Notes under the pieces: model-generated | What the model was told of the DNA's origin: nothing | What the model saw: only the letters and a program-made list of their open reading frames with translations | The model's database searches: none | Position numbers and translations under genes: made by a program | NCBI GenBank assembly: GCA_030425385.1 | Contig: JAUIAH010000005.1 | Location: 1-64,000, forward strand | DNA: 64,000 nt | Source: Verrucomicrobiia bacterium | GTDB taxonomy: Bacteria > Verrucomicrobiota > Verrucomicrobiia > Verrucomicrobiales > DEV007 | Direction: 5' to 3' | Shown here: positions 45,601 through 54,943 of the stretch, piece after piece | How positions within the stretch are numbered: position 1 is the stretch's first letter | Layout: every line of letters begins with the position of its first letter

Positions 45601-48600
45601 TTAGTTGTCAGGATCATGTCCCCGGACGTTTCGAAATTGCGGACTTTGCACGATCAGGTCGATCGCGGTTTGAACGCGGTGGTCGTTCGCTTCGAGAGCG
45701 GCCTGCATTTCCTCCAGCAGTTGCTGATCCGAAAGTTGCACGCTCCGGCCTAACGCATATCCCAAAAGCTTGCGGCAGAACTGCCGGACGAAGTCGTCAC
45801 GCCGCGATTCGAGCAGGTAGGAACGAAGCCCCTCGATGCCGACGAATCGCGTGCCGTCTTCCAGATTCGCAGTTGTATCCGCGCCGCCCCGCGAGCGGCC
45901 GATGGCGTCGAACCCTTCCAGCGCAAAGCCAAGCGGGTCGACCTTCGCGTGACAGCGGGCGCAGGCCGGATCAGAGCTGTGCTTTTCAATGAGTTGCCGC
46001 TCGGTCAGGCCCTCGGGCGCTTCGTCCGGGAGAACAGGGACGTCCTTGGGCGGCTTCGGAAGTTTTTCGCCGAGGACGACTTCGTAAACCCAATTGCCGC
46101 GCAAGATCGGGCTGGTCCGCGAGGCACCGCTGTGTTTGGCTAACGTGGAGGCAAAGCCCAGAATCCCGCCGCGTCCGCGTTCGCGCATTCCGTCGACGCG
46201 TCGCCAGCCCTCGTCTTCGATCTCGATGCCGTAGTGCTCGGCGAGCGGTTTATTCACGAAGCTGTAATCGGCGTCGAGCAACGACAATACCGGGCGGTCG
46301 TTCTGAAACAGGTCGACGAAGAAGAGCACGGCTTCTTCCTGCATGTCGTCACGCAGATCCGCGAACGTCGGAAAATGCCGCTCGCTTTTTTCATCCAACG
46401 TCGCCAGATCCCTGACATGCAGCCACTGCGCGCCAAACTCGGTTGCCAGCCGGCGGACTTTGGGGTCGGCGAGCATCCGGCGGGATTGCACGGCGAGCGC
46501 TTTGGGATCACGCAATTCGCTGGCGGCGGCTGAAGCGAGGAGTTCGGCGTCCGGCGTCGAGGACCACAAAAAGTAGCTGAGCCGCGTCGCCAATTCCCAA
46601 TCCGAAATCGGCGCGGGATCGGAACCGGGAGCGGCGTGTTCACCGCGATACAAAAACGCCGGAGAAACAAACACCCGCGCCAGCAGCTGCCGAAGCGCAT
46701 CCTCGTGCGCGAGATCCTGCCTGCGAAGGGCATCATACAAGGCGGGTAATTCAGCGCGTTCGCCTTCGCTCAAGGGACGCCGCCAAGCCCGTTCGGCAAA
46801 TTCGACGAGCGCCGCCACCTGATTCGGCTCGACTTCGACCAGACGTTTCTCAAACGCCGCGGCGCGCGTTTTGATCGGCTCGCGCATCGGCTCGAACGCG
46901 CTCGGATCAGCGTCCTGTGTCGCGAACTGCCAAAGCTGATCATAGGCGTCGGCCAACCGAAGCGGTTCCCGGCTGACATAACGCAACTCGTCCCAAAGCC
47001 GGTTCAACTCCGCGGCCTCCCCGTCGTCCAACATCAGCCGGCTCAGCTCCTCATCCTCGCGGTGAAACAAGGCCAGCGTGACCACTTCGTCGACGGGGAC
47101 GATCTGGGTGTAGGTCAGGGCGGCGGGGAAGAGCGCTTGGAATTCGGCGATGTCGGCGAGCACGCTGGTTTCGGCCGCGCCGCCTTCACGCACCAGAATC
47201 GGGCGTTCGGGGCTCATCGGCGGACCGGCCGCAGTCCACGCCTTTCCCTTGCCGGCGCCAAGCGGTTTCAATTCGCCCAACAAAAGCGGCAGTGGGTGTG
47301 GCGGAGCGATGACCGACGCGTAAGCCTGCGCCGTCGTCTCGTTGGTGGACTTGTCAGGGTGCAGCTCGACCAACGCTTCAAACTCCGCTCCAAACGCCAG
47401 CGAATCGGGCACTGGAAACTCGAGCGTCGTGGGCGCGACCTGCTCGATATCTTCAGCTTCGCCCGTGTCTTGGGGCAGCCAGCGAAACTCGCCCCGCAGG
47501 TCGGTCACGAGAGATCGAACCTGCTTGTCTGCATCCGTCTCCGGCTTGAGAAGCGCCGCTTGAACAGCTTGCGGGTTCGCCTTCGCCCCCGTGAGGATCG
47601 CAGCCCGCCATTTCCCGAGTTCCGAATCGGGCGGAACCGCCGGACCGGACTCCTCCGCCTTCGAATCGGCGAAGTGCCAGACGCCGAGCGGATTGCTTTC
47701 GTGGATCCGATCGACGATGTCGCCCGCCAGATCCCAGGAATCGCCGCTCTCGCGATTTTCCGTGATGGTCAGGCTGATCCGCGTCGTGTCGCAGGAATGA
47801 TTGCGGTCAATCGGCATGATTGTAAGCCGGATCACTTCTCCGCGTTTTACGGCCAACGTTTTGTCGGAAAAGTCATTGCGGCCGCCGTTCGGGAACCGCC
47901 CGTTGGCGATCGTATCGGATCCCGCCGCCCGCAACCGTTCGACCTTCCACGAAGCGCCGTTGCCACAGGCGCCATCGGCATCGGCGATCAACCCGCCGAC
48001 GGTCACTTCTCCATCGATCGGGCTTTGCCAGAACACGATCGAATCAATGTCCGGCGCCGGATGCACGGTCACCGCGCGGCCCGGCACGGTGAAGGTCACG
48101 TGCGAAATCGCGTCCTCGCTCTGGTTGACGAGCAGGCTCGGCAAGCCATTTCCGCGCCGCCAACCCTTCAACGCCTCCCAGCCTCCGACGTTTTCCATTT
48201 TATCGGTGAAATGCCCGCCCGGGTTCATGTCGGCGTCGCCCAGCTTCAGCAGCTGCATCCAGTCGGTCGCCAGTTCCGGATCGAGCGATCGCTTGATCGC
48301 CAACTCCTCTAGCGGCTGCCCGTTCTGATGAGCCAAGGCGACGATTCCGAGATACGCCGCCGTTCGCGCCAGTTCGCGATCCTGCTTCGCTTGCGCCTTT
48401 TCGAGCAGGCTACCGAGCTTGCTAAGCGGAATCGGAGCGCGATTCGGAAACCTCAGCTGCGGCTGACGCCAGACAATCGCATCGCCCTCGCCCTGCGGAC
48501 CGTCTCCGGCTTCGCCCGCCGCGAGGTAAATCGTGATCGTCCGTCCGTCGCGATGTTCCGGCAATTTGAACTTCACGGTCTGCAAACTCGCGACCGGCGT

Positions 48601-49590
48601 CGTTGGCAGCTGCCAGCGTTTCGGCGCGCCGCGTTTGCCGATGTGGCCGACTTTCGAAAAGTAAAAAAGCGACAATTGCAATTGCTGGATTATCTTCGCG
48701 ATCTCAGCCAATTCATCCGGCTTGGCCTCGCGGAAATGCGAGCGAATCGGATCGAGCAAAACGGATGGCTCATCGCTCTGCAACGCCGCCTCAAGCGTCG
48801 CCAAATATTTCTCGCTGAGCCCATTTCGTTCGCCGGTCTTCAGCGCGCGCAAATAGGCTTCGAGCGGAATCACCGTCCGCTCCGGAACATCTTTGACGGT
48901 CGTGCCGTGAGCCGGAGCCTGACCACTCGGGTGTCCGTGTCGAAGATGAAACTCGCGAATCGCAGCCAGTTTTGCATTCGTCCAATCCGCCCGCGAATCG
49001 CTCGGCGAAAACTCAATCCGGTCCGGCAAAATTACCGCGTGACTCGCGATTTCCTTCGCCGCGTCGAGATATTTCGTTAGCAGCCCGGGCGACATCACGA
49101 GCGCCGAACCCACGTTCGTGAATCCCTCACCCGCGGCGCCATCAACCGGATACTCCCGCGCCGGATCGAGCGACTCGACGCCCGTCAGGTCGCGAATCGT
49201 GTAGGTGTATTCGTGGTTCGAAAGCCGCCGCAAAACAACCGGCCCCGGATCGCCCGCATTGGCCAGCGCGATTCCATCGAGCGTCTGCTGAACCCACGCC
49301 GTGAACTGCTTGCGTTCCTCAGCCGTGAACTGCGGCTTCTTCTTCGGCGGCATCTCGCCGTCCTCGATCTGATGAAGCACATTCTCCCAAACGCCGGAGT
49401 CAGCCGCGATCTCAGTAATTGAGGTAAATCGCTCCAGATCGAGATCGCCCTTCTGCGTTTCGGCGCCGTGACAATCGAGGCAGTAGCGGCCCAGCAGCTG
49501 CTGAATCGGCGGTGGGATCGGTTCGGCGGGTTTGCCCATCGCGATAGTCGCGACAAACCAGAGGGAGATTGCAGCAATGGCCTTTTTCAT
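45601..49590 (-). CDS. Giant planctomycete cytochrome/DUF1592-type protein with inserted beta module (copy B)
   Basis: At 1329 residues this is about 500 longer than its relative at 41672. Domains in order: signal peptide, cytochrome RYCLDCHGAETQKGDL, DUF1587 (RLSNHEYTYTIRDLTGVE), an inserted region of about 470-640, a long linker, then DUF1592 ([17 protein letters not shown]), DUF1588, a second CxxCH in CARCHAKVDPLGFALEGFD and DUF1585. The inserted region reads LKGWRRGNGLPSLLVNQ then VKRGEVIRLTIMPIDRNHSCD, and is also present, in swapped order, in the 50982 gene. The ATG overlaps the DUF1501 stop by 4 bases. Confidence 0.87.
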   Translation of the reverse strand: MKKAIAAISLWFVATIAMGKPAEPIPPPIQQLLGRYCLDCHGAETQKGDLDLERFTSITEIAADSGVWENVLHQIEDGEMPPKKKPQFTAEERKQFTAWVQQTLDGIALANAGDPGPVVLRRLSNHEYTYTIRDLTGVESLDPAREYPVDGAAGEGFTNVGSALVMSPGLLTKYLDAAKEIASHAVILPDRIEFSPSDSRADWTNAKLAAIREFHLRHGHPSGQAPAHGTTVKDVPERTVIPLEAYLRALKTGERNGLSEKYLATLEAALQSDEPSVLLDPIRSHFREAKPDELAEIAKIIQQLQLSLFYFSKVGHIGKRGAPKRWQLPTTPVASLQTVKFKLPEHRDGRTITIYLAAGEAGDGPQGEGDAIVWRQPQLRFPNRAPIPLSKLGSLLEKAQAKQDRELARTAAYLGIVALAHQNGQPLEELAIKRSLDPELATDWMQLLKLGDADMNPGGHFTDKMENVGGWEALKGWRRGNGLPSLLVNQSEDAISHVTFTVPGRAVTVHPAPDIDSIVFWQSPIDGEVTVGGLIADADGACGNGASWKVERLRAAGSDTIANGRFPNGGRNDFSDKTLAVKRGEVIRLTIMPIDRNHSCDTTRISLTITENRESGDSWDLAGDIVDRIHESNPLGVWHFADSKAEESGPAVPPDSELGKWRAAILTGAKANPQAVQAALLKPETDADKQVRSLVTDLRGEFRWLPQDTGEAEDIEQVAPTTLEFPVPDSLAFGAEFEALVELHPDKSTNETTAQAYASVIAPPHPLPLLLGELKPLGAGKGKAWTAAGPPMSPERPILVREGGAAETSVLADIAEFQALFPAALTYTQIVPVDEVVTLALFHREDEELSRLMLDDGEAAELNRLWDELRYVSREPLRLADAYDQLWQFATQDADPSAFEPMREPIKTRAAAFEKRLVEVEPNQVAALVEFAERAWRRPLSEGERAELPALYDALRRQDLAHEDALRQLLARVFVSPAFLYRGEHAAPGSDPAPISDWELATRLSYFLWSSTPDAELLASAAASELRDPKALAVQSRRMLADPKVRRLATEFGAQWLHVRDLATLDEKSERHFPTFADLRDDMQEEAVLFFVDLFQNDRPVLSLLDADYSFVNKPLAEHYGIEIEDEGWRRVDGMRERGRGGILGFASTLAKHSGASRTSPILRGNWVYEVVLGEKLPKPPKDVPVLPDEAPEGLTERQLIEKHSSDPACARCHAKVDPLGFALEGFDAIGRSRGGADTTANLEDGTRFVGIEGLRSYLLESRRDDFVRQFCRKLLGYALGRSVQLSDQQLLEEMQAALEANDHRVQTAIDLIVQSPQFRNVRGHDPDN

Positions 49591-50978
49591 GCCAACACCT
49601 CCCGGACAACGTGTCCTTCCACATCCGTGAGCCGGTAATCCCGCCCCGCGTGGCGGTAGGTCAGCTTTTCGTGATCGAAACCCATGAGGTGCAGGATGGT
49701 GGCGTGAAAATCGTGAACGTGGACTGGTTTTTCGACCGCTCGCATGCCGTGCTCGTCCGTCGCTCCATGGACGATGCCGCCTTTGACCCCGCCGCCCGCG
49801 AGCCAGGAACTGAAGGCCCAGCTGTGATGTTCGCGCCCCTTGGCATCGGCGTTGTTGTTGAACGGGGTGCGGCCGAATTCGGTCGTCCAGACGACAAGGG
49901 TGTCGTCGAGCATACCGCGCCGCTTCAGGTCCTCAAGGAGGGCGGCGATGGGCTGGTCGACGTTTTTCGCCAAGCCAACATGGGTCATCATGTCGCCGTG
50001 GGCGTCCCAGTTGCCGGAGGAACCGGTGTCGATCAGTTCGACGAATCGGACGCCGCGCTCGACCAGCCTCCGGGCGGCGAGGCATTGCCAGCCAAAGCCG
50101 CTGGTCTGACCGCGTTCCAGGGCATAGCTTTCCAGGGTGGCGTCGGTTTCCTGCTTGAAATCGAAGGCCTCGGGCACGGCCATCTGCATGCCGAACGCGG
50201 TTTCGAAGGTGCGCAGGCGGGCTTCGAGCAGGGGATCGTTGCTTCCCCGAGCGGCGAGGTGGGCCTCGTTGATCCCACGCAGCGCGGCCAGTTCGATAGC
50301 CTGACGATCGGCTGGAATTCGAGGCGCAACGTTAGCGACGGGCTGTGCCCCCGGAACCACGAGCGTCCCCTGGTGCGCGCCGGGAAGGAAGTCGTTCGCG
50401 TAAACTTGAGTGCCCGCGTAAGTCTGCTTCGGCGCGATGACGACGAAGCCCGGCAGGTTGCGGTTCATCGTGCCGAGCCCGTAGCTGACCCACGACCCGA
50501 TGCTGGGCCGGGCGAAGGCGAAGGAGCCGGTGTGCATCCCCAGCGTCGCGTTGTAATGGTTCGAGTGCGAGGTGTGCATCGAGCGGATCAGCGCGATGTC
50601 ATCGAGGCAACCGGCGACGTGCGGGAAGAGCGTGCTGACCTCGGTGCCGCATTGCCCGTGCGGCGCGAACTCCCACTGCGGGCGCTTGAGATAGATGCGT
50701 TCGTAGCCGGGCCGGTTCTGGATCTCGGGGTGATCGGCCTTGATCTCCTTGCCGTGGTCGCGGGTCAGTGCCGGCTTGGAGTCGAAGGTGTCGACGTGCG
50801 AGACGCCGCCGGTCATGAAGAGGAAGATGACGTTTCTGGCCGTGGCGGGGTGATGCGGATCGCGCAGCGCCAGAGGATCGCCAGAGTCCGCCAGCAACTG
50901 CTGGAGAATGCCGGGAAAAAGCGCCGAACCCGCGGCGGCGGAATGGAGAAAGCGGCGGCGGGTAAAGTGATTTTGCAT
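49587..50978 (-). CDS. DUF1501 protein, Tat-exported
   Basis: A 463-residue DUF1501 protein (alkaline-phosphatase/sulfatase-like fold). Twin-arginine signal TRRRFLHSAAAGSALFPG; conserved blocks VIFLFMTGGVSHVDTFDSKP, SMHTSHSNHYNATLGMHTG, and WTTEFGRTPFNNNADAKGREHH, where the H/D/R residues probably bind metal. These proteins almost always pair with a DUF1549/DUF1553 cytochrome protein, which is encoded 3 bases upstream here. The substrate is unknown. Confidence 0.9.
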   Translation of the reverse strand: MQNHFTRRRFLHSAAAGSALFPGILQQLLADSGDPLALRDPHHPATARNVIFLFMTGGVSHVDTFDSKPALTRDHGKEIKADHPEIQNRPGYERIYLKRPQWEFAPHGQCGTEVSTLFPHVAGCLDDIALIRSMHTSHSNHYNATLGMHTGSFAFARPSIGSWVSYGLGTMNRNLPGFVVIAPKQTYAGTQVYANDFLPGAHQGTLVVPGAQPVANVAPRIPADRQAIELAALRGINEAHLAARGSNDPLLEARLRTFETAFGMQMAVPEAFDFKQETDATLESYALERGQTSGFGWQCLAARRLVERGVRFVELIDTGSSGNWDAHGDMMTHVGLAKNVDQPIAALLEDLKRRGMLDDTLVVWTTEFGRTPFNNNADAKGREHHSWAFSSWLAGGGVKGGIVHGATDEHGMRAVEKPVHVHDFHATILHLMGFDHEKLTYRHAGRDYRLTDVEGHVVREVLA

Positions 50979-50981
50979 GGA

Positions 50982-53861
50982 TCAGTCGAGGTGGAGGAAT
51001 TCATTTCCGGCCAGGAGCACTCGCACGTAGGCGCGCCATTTTTCCGGTGGGCCCGCGGGGTATTGCTTCAGGAAAGCTTTCGCGGCCTCCCGTTCCCCCG
51101 GGGCGGGTTCCCGCTGAAACAGAACCCGGTAGATCCGCCCGAGCTTTTTATCGTCTTCGAGAGAGGCGAAGCGATCGGCGAAAGCGGCGGCCTGCTCGTG
51201 GAAGAACGGATCATTCAGGAAATACAAGGCCTGCGTCGGCACGGTGCTCGTCTGCCGTCCCGGTGTGCTCGCGTTCGGATCGGCCCCGTCGAACAAGGCG
51301 AGGAACGGGTGCCGCCGCTGGCGCTGCACCATGAGGTAGGCGCTGCGCTTTTTGGTTTCGTAGACCGCGTTGAAGGGATGGTGCTGGGTGAACTTCCACG
51401 TTTCCTCCTTCGGAAACGGATGGGCCTCAGCTGGCTCCGGATCGAGTTGCCCTGACACGAACAGAAGGCTGTCTCGGATCTCCTCCGCGCTAAGCCTCCG
51501 CCGGCCGAAGCGTCCCAGCAGCCGATTTTCCGGATCGACTTCGGCCAGCAGCAGCTGACGGTCGCTGCTCTGCTGATACGCCGCCGTGTTCATGATCAGC
51601 CGGTGCATCGGCTTCACACGATAGCCGCCGGCGACGAACTCGGCCGCGAGCCAGTCGAGCAATTCGGGATGGGTCGGTGCTTCTCCACGCGAACCGAAAT
51701 TGTTCGGCGTCCCTACGAGGCCCCGGCCAAAATGCCAGTGCCAGATGCGATTGACCATGACCCGCGCCGTCACCGGATGTTCCGCGATCCAGTCGCCCAG
51801 CTCAAGACGACCGCTTTGCCCGGGATCGGCAATGTCATCGCCACCGAAAACCGAGAGCCATCGGCGTGGAACTTCGGCGCCTAGTTTTTCGTGATCTCCC
51901 CGCTCTTGGAAACGGGCGTTGGCCGGATCGCCTTCGGTTACCGCGTAGGCGACCGGGATGACGGGTTTCGGGCCGGGATCGACGTGTTTGCGATTCAGGT
52001 CTATTCCGGTTTTGACTAACCCATCACCCAACTTCGGCGTGGCGAGATGGGAAAGCTGAAACGAAACGCCGTCGCCGCCGCTCGGGTGGACATCTTCGAC
52101 CATGCCCGAGATATCGACCGTGCCATCCAGCGGGCTCACCCAGCCCACGGAGACGGGCCGGTTTCGTTCCGGATGCATGAAAACCGAACGGGCCGGAAGC
52201 GTGGTCCAGACCCGAACCACTTGCTCGTCCGTGTTCACGAACACCGAAAGCGCGTCGCCTTTGCGCTTCCACGCTTTCAACGAGGCGTTGCTTTGGAGCG
52301 ATTCGTGCAACGTGGTGAGAAAAGCCGGGCCGACCGTCGATTCGTAGAAGCACCACGTCGCTCCGTGATCACCCCGAGGATTCCCGGAGGTAAAACCGTC
52401 GATCAAATCCTCCAGCGACCAACTCCGTTCGCCACCGCGTTCGGTGATTTTGAGGCGAACCTGCGTGCTGTCTGCAGCGTGGCTTCCATTTGGGAAAACT
52501 GTCAGCTGCACGACCTCACCCTCCCTGACCTCCAATTCCTTCCGCGCGAAATCGACGTTTGCCCCTTCCGCCACCTTATCTTCGGCCACTGTGTGAACGT
52601 TACTTGCGACCAAGCCCTTGAGCTCCTCGACCATCTCCTCGTTCTGTTTCTTTGTGGCGTCAGCTTCAGCCACCTTCGCCTGCCACTGCTGGAGCAGCGC
52701 ATCTACCTCCGCCTGTGGGATCAGCGGAATCAAATCGCGTGGCTGACCTTTCGGTTCGCAGCCCGGAAAGGCGAATCGCGTGGACTCAAAAATCCCGTAG
52801 AGCGCGTAGTAATCCTCCGCAGTGACCGGGTCATACTTGTGATCGTGACAACGCGCGCAGCCGGTGGTCAGGCCGAGAAAGTTCTTGCCGAGATTGTCGA
52901 TCACGTCCTCGTGCATCAGGTAGGCGCGCTTGTCGATATCGTGACCGAAACGACGCGCGATCGCGAGGTAGCCGGTGGCAACGATACCCTCGTTGAGCCG
53001 TTCCCGGGATTCCCCCGCGCGGATCAGATCGCCCGCCAGTTGGAGCCTGACAAACTCATCAAACGGTTTGTCCGCATTGAACGACTCAATCACCCAGTTG
53101 CGATAGCGCCACGCGTGAGGCAGCGGCCGGTCCGTGTTTTCGCCCGCGGTATCCGCATAGCGGACCACGTCCAGCCAATGCCGCCCCCAGCGCACGCCGT
53201 ATTGCCGAGATTCCAGCAGCCGGTCGATGACTTTCGCGAACGCATCCGGCGAGTCATCCGCCAGAAATGCCTCGACTTCCTCCGGCGTCGGCGGCAGTCC
53301 GGTGAGGTCGTAGGTCGCCCGGCGAATCAAGGTTCGCTTGTCCGCGGCGGGAACCGGCTCCAACGATTTCTCGGAGAGCTTCTCCTCGATGAAGGCGTCG
53401 ATTTTCTCGGGTGTCGGCTCCGGCAGCGGCCGGAACGCCCACCAGGACTTCGCCTCCTCCTCGCTCATCCCGCCGAGCTTCGTTTCGGCAATGCGCGGGT
53501 CCGGCGCGCCCATCCGAACCCACTCCTCCAATGACGCGATCTGGGCATCGGTTAGTCTGCCGCCCTTTTTCTTCGGTGGCATGGCCAGGTCTGGATCCCG
53601 ATACTGGATCGCCTGGATGAGGAGCGACTCGCCAGGATTTCCCGGAACGATCACCGGGCCGCTGTCCCCACCTTTTTCCCAACCCTGCCGGGTGTCGAGG
53701 AGGAGTCCTCCCTTTGAATTCATCTCGGCGTGGCACTCGTAACAGTGCTTGATCAGGATCGGTCGGACCTGTTTTTCGAAGAACGCAATGCCATCGCCAG
53801 ACGCCCATGAGATACCCGTCAGGCTGCAACAAAGGACAATGGTAGAGATCAGCGTTTTCAT
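50982..53861 (-). CDS. Planctomycete cytochrome-DUF1549-DUF1553 protein with inserted beta module
   Basis: About 959 residues from ATG 53861 (MKTLISTIVLCCSL, a signal peptide). Order: cytochrome module HCYECHAEMNSKGGLLLDTR, DUF1549 (LIRRATYDLTGLPPTPEEVE, RWGRHWLDVVRYADTAGEN), an inserted region at about 425-607, then DUF1553 (ARVMVNRIWHWHFGRGLVGT, LDWLAAEFVAGGYRVKPMH). The insert holds the two submodules of the 45601 protein in reverse order. The ATG overlaps the GntR stop by 4 bases. It is the usual partner of DUF1501, encoded 3 bases downstream. Confidence 0.9.
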   Translation of the reverse strand: MKTLISTIVLCCSLTGISWASGDGIAFFEKQVRPILIKHCYECHAEMNSKGGLLLDTRQGWEKGGDSGPVIVPGNPGESLLIQAIQYRDPDLAMPPKKKGGRLTDAQIASLEEWVRMGAPDPRIAETKLGGMSEEEAKSWWAFRPLPEPTPEKIDAFIEEKLSEKSLEPVPAADKRTLIRRATYDLTGLPPTPEEVEAFLADDSPDAFAKVIDRLLESRQYGVRWGRHWLDVVRYADTAGENTDRPLPHAWRYRNWVIESFNADKPFDEFVRLQLAGDLIRAGESRERLNEGIVATGYLAIARRFGHDIDKRAYLMHEDVIDNLGKNFLGLTTGCARCHDHKYDPVTAEDYYALYGIFESTRFAFPGCEPKGQPRDLIPLIPQAEVDALLQQWQAKVAEADATKKQNEEMVEELKGLVASNVHTVAEDKVAEGANVDFARKELEVREGEVVQLTVFPNGSHAADSTQVRLKITERGGERSWSLEDLIDGFTSGNPRGDHGATWCFYESTVGPAFLTTLHESLQSNASLKAWKRKGDALSVFVNTDEQVVRVWTTLPARSVFMHPERNRPVSVGWVSPLDGTVDISGMVEDVHPSGGDGVSFQLSHLATPKLGDGLVKTGIDLNRKHVDPGPKPVIPVAYAVTEGDPANARFQERGDHEKLGAEVPRRWLSVFGGDDIADPGQSGRLELGDWIAEHPVTARVMVNRIWHWHFGRGLVGTPNNFGSRGEAPTHPELLDWLAAEFVAGGYRVKPMHRLIMNTAAYQQSSDRQLLLAEVDPENRLLGRFGRRRLSAEEIRDSLLFVSGQLDPEPAEAHPFPKEETWKFTQHHPFNAVYETKKRSAYLMVQRQRRHPFLALFDGADPNASTPGRQTSTVPTQALYFLNDPFFHEQAAAFADRFASLEDDKKLGRIYRVLFQREPAPGEREAAKAFLKQYPAGPPEKWRAYVRVLLAGNEFLHLD

Positions 53862-54535
53862 GCGGGCTCCTCCTCTGCGTCGCCGATCGGAAGCCATTCC
53901 CGCCACGCCTGGATGTGTTTGCGCAGGATTCGCTCGCAGGCGACGCCAGACTGATTCCGGAAGACATCCAGAATCTGATCGTGGGAATCGGCGGTGTCCT
54001 TGAGGGTGTTCAGATCCTGCGCCCGATGGTGACGGTAAAGATCGCCGAGCCAGAACTCCAGTTCGCCGCGCAGGGAACGCCAGGCTTTGAGCAGGCGGCT
54101 GTTCCCGGAAGCGGCGACCAGCGTTTCGTGAAAGTCGAGGTCCAGTCGGGTGACATCGGCTAGAGAATCGGCTAGAGAATCGGCCTCGCGCGTGGCGCCA
54201 ACGATTCTCCGCAGCTCATCGTAACGCCGTTGGCTCAGTGGATAGGCCGCCCGGGCCGCGGCGGGTTCCAGGACAAGCCGCATCGCATAGAGTTCCTCGA
54301 AATCGCGAACCGTTAGCTCTCTTACCACGGTCCGGCTGGTACGGGTAAACTTCAGCAGCCCCTCCCGTTCCAGGGTGGCAAAGGCCTCGCGCACCGGCAC
54401 ACGGCTCACACCCAGGCGCTTTGCCTCGGCGGCTTCGGCGAGCCGGGTTCCGGGCGTCAGTTCGCCCCGGTGGATCTCCCGACGCAGGCGATCGGCGGTG
54501 GAACCTGCCAGTGTCATGGATTTAGGGTCGCTCAT
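53858..54535 (-). CDS. GntR-family regulator, FCD (FadR/UxuR-like) type
   Basis: About 225 residues from ATG 54535 (MSDPKSMTL). Winged helix-turn-helix at about 8-75 with GVSRVPVREAFATLEREGLL; the rest is an all-helical FCD ligand domain with the metal-site pattern D-x3-H in LDFHETLVAASGN and a later H in DSHDQILDVF. It is the first gene of the eight-gene operon. The GGTATACC palindromes next to its start match the type of site bound by UxuR/ExuR-like FCD regulators, which sense hexuronates; with pectate lyases nearby, a uronate-responsive, autoregulated repressor is likely. Confidence 0.88.
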   Translation of the reverse strand: MSDPKSMTLAGSTADRLRREIHRGELTPGTRLAEAAEAKRLGVSRVPVREAFATLEREGLLKFTRTSRTVVRELTVRDFEELYAMRLVLEPAAARAAYPLSQRRYDELRRIVGATREADSLADSLADVTRLDLDFHETLVAASGNSRLLKAWRSLRGELEFWLGDLYRHHRAQDLNTLKDTADSHDQILDVFRNQSGVACERILRKHIQAWREWLPIGDAEEEPA

Positions 54536-54573
54536 TTGGTATACCGAAATGAGACACGCGATTCGGTATACCG
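54536..54573 (-). promoter_or_regulatory. Twin GGTATACC operators at the gntR start
   Basis: GGTATACC occurs at 54538-54545, within CATTTGGTATACCGAAATG (a near-perfect 19-bp dyad), and again inside the perfect palindrome CGGTATACCG (54564-54573). The centres are 27 bp apart, and the first abuts the ATG. The motif resembles the known UxuR-type TTGGTATACCAA site. Confidence 0.7.
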
Positions 54574-54636
54574 TCAAGCGGGGGACTCGCCACCGAGAAG
54601 CGCCAACTCAAGCGCAAGTGGAAGGCCCACATCCGC

Positions 54637-54930
54637 AGATCAAAGACGCCGGCAGCTATTCGGATTCGCGATTGACTCCAAGCAGTGCCAATAGGACTGA
54701 AATCTATTTCATTTGAGATCGAACCGGTGAAAGCTGGAGGATCAAGAAAGCTGAAAGTCATGAATGGCAGTGGCGGTGGTACCTACCATGATCTGTCCGA
54801 TCGAGTCATGATCACGGCCAACCCGCCCGCCGAAGGCATGGTTTTTGATCGATGGATTGGCAATTCCGAGCCGCAGTATTTCGAGGGAATGGATCAATGG
54901 AAGAAGAGTACGGAGTATATCGAAGACATC
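54637..54930 (+). repeat. 293-bp direct repeat, copy 2 (dead PL1 fragment)
   Basis: About 97% identical to 33127-33419 inside the second pectate lyase gene. One extra T (ATTTCATTTGAG against ATTTCATTGAG) breaks the frame, so it is non-coding here. It fills the gap between the gntR operator and the stop of the alpha/beta hydrolase gene. Confidence 0.9.
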
Positions 54931-54943
54931 CTGATCGCGATCG

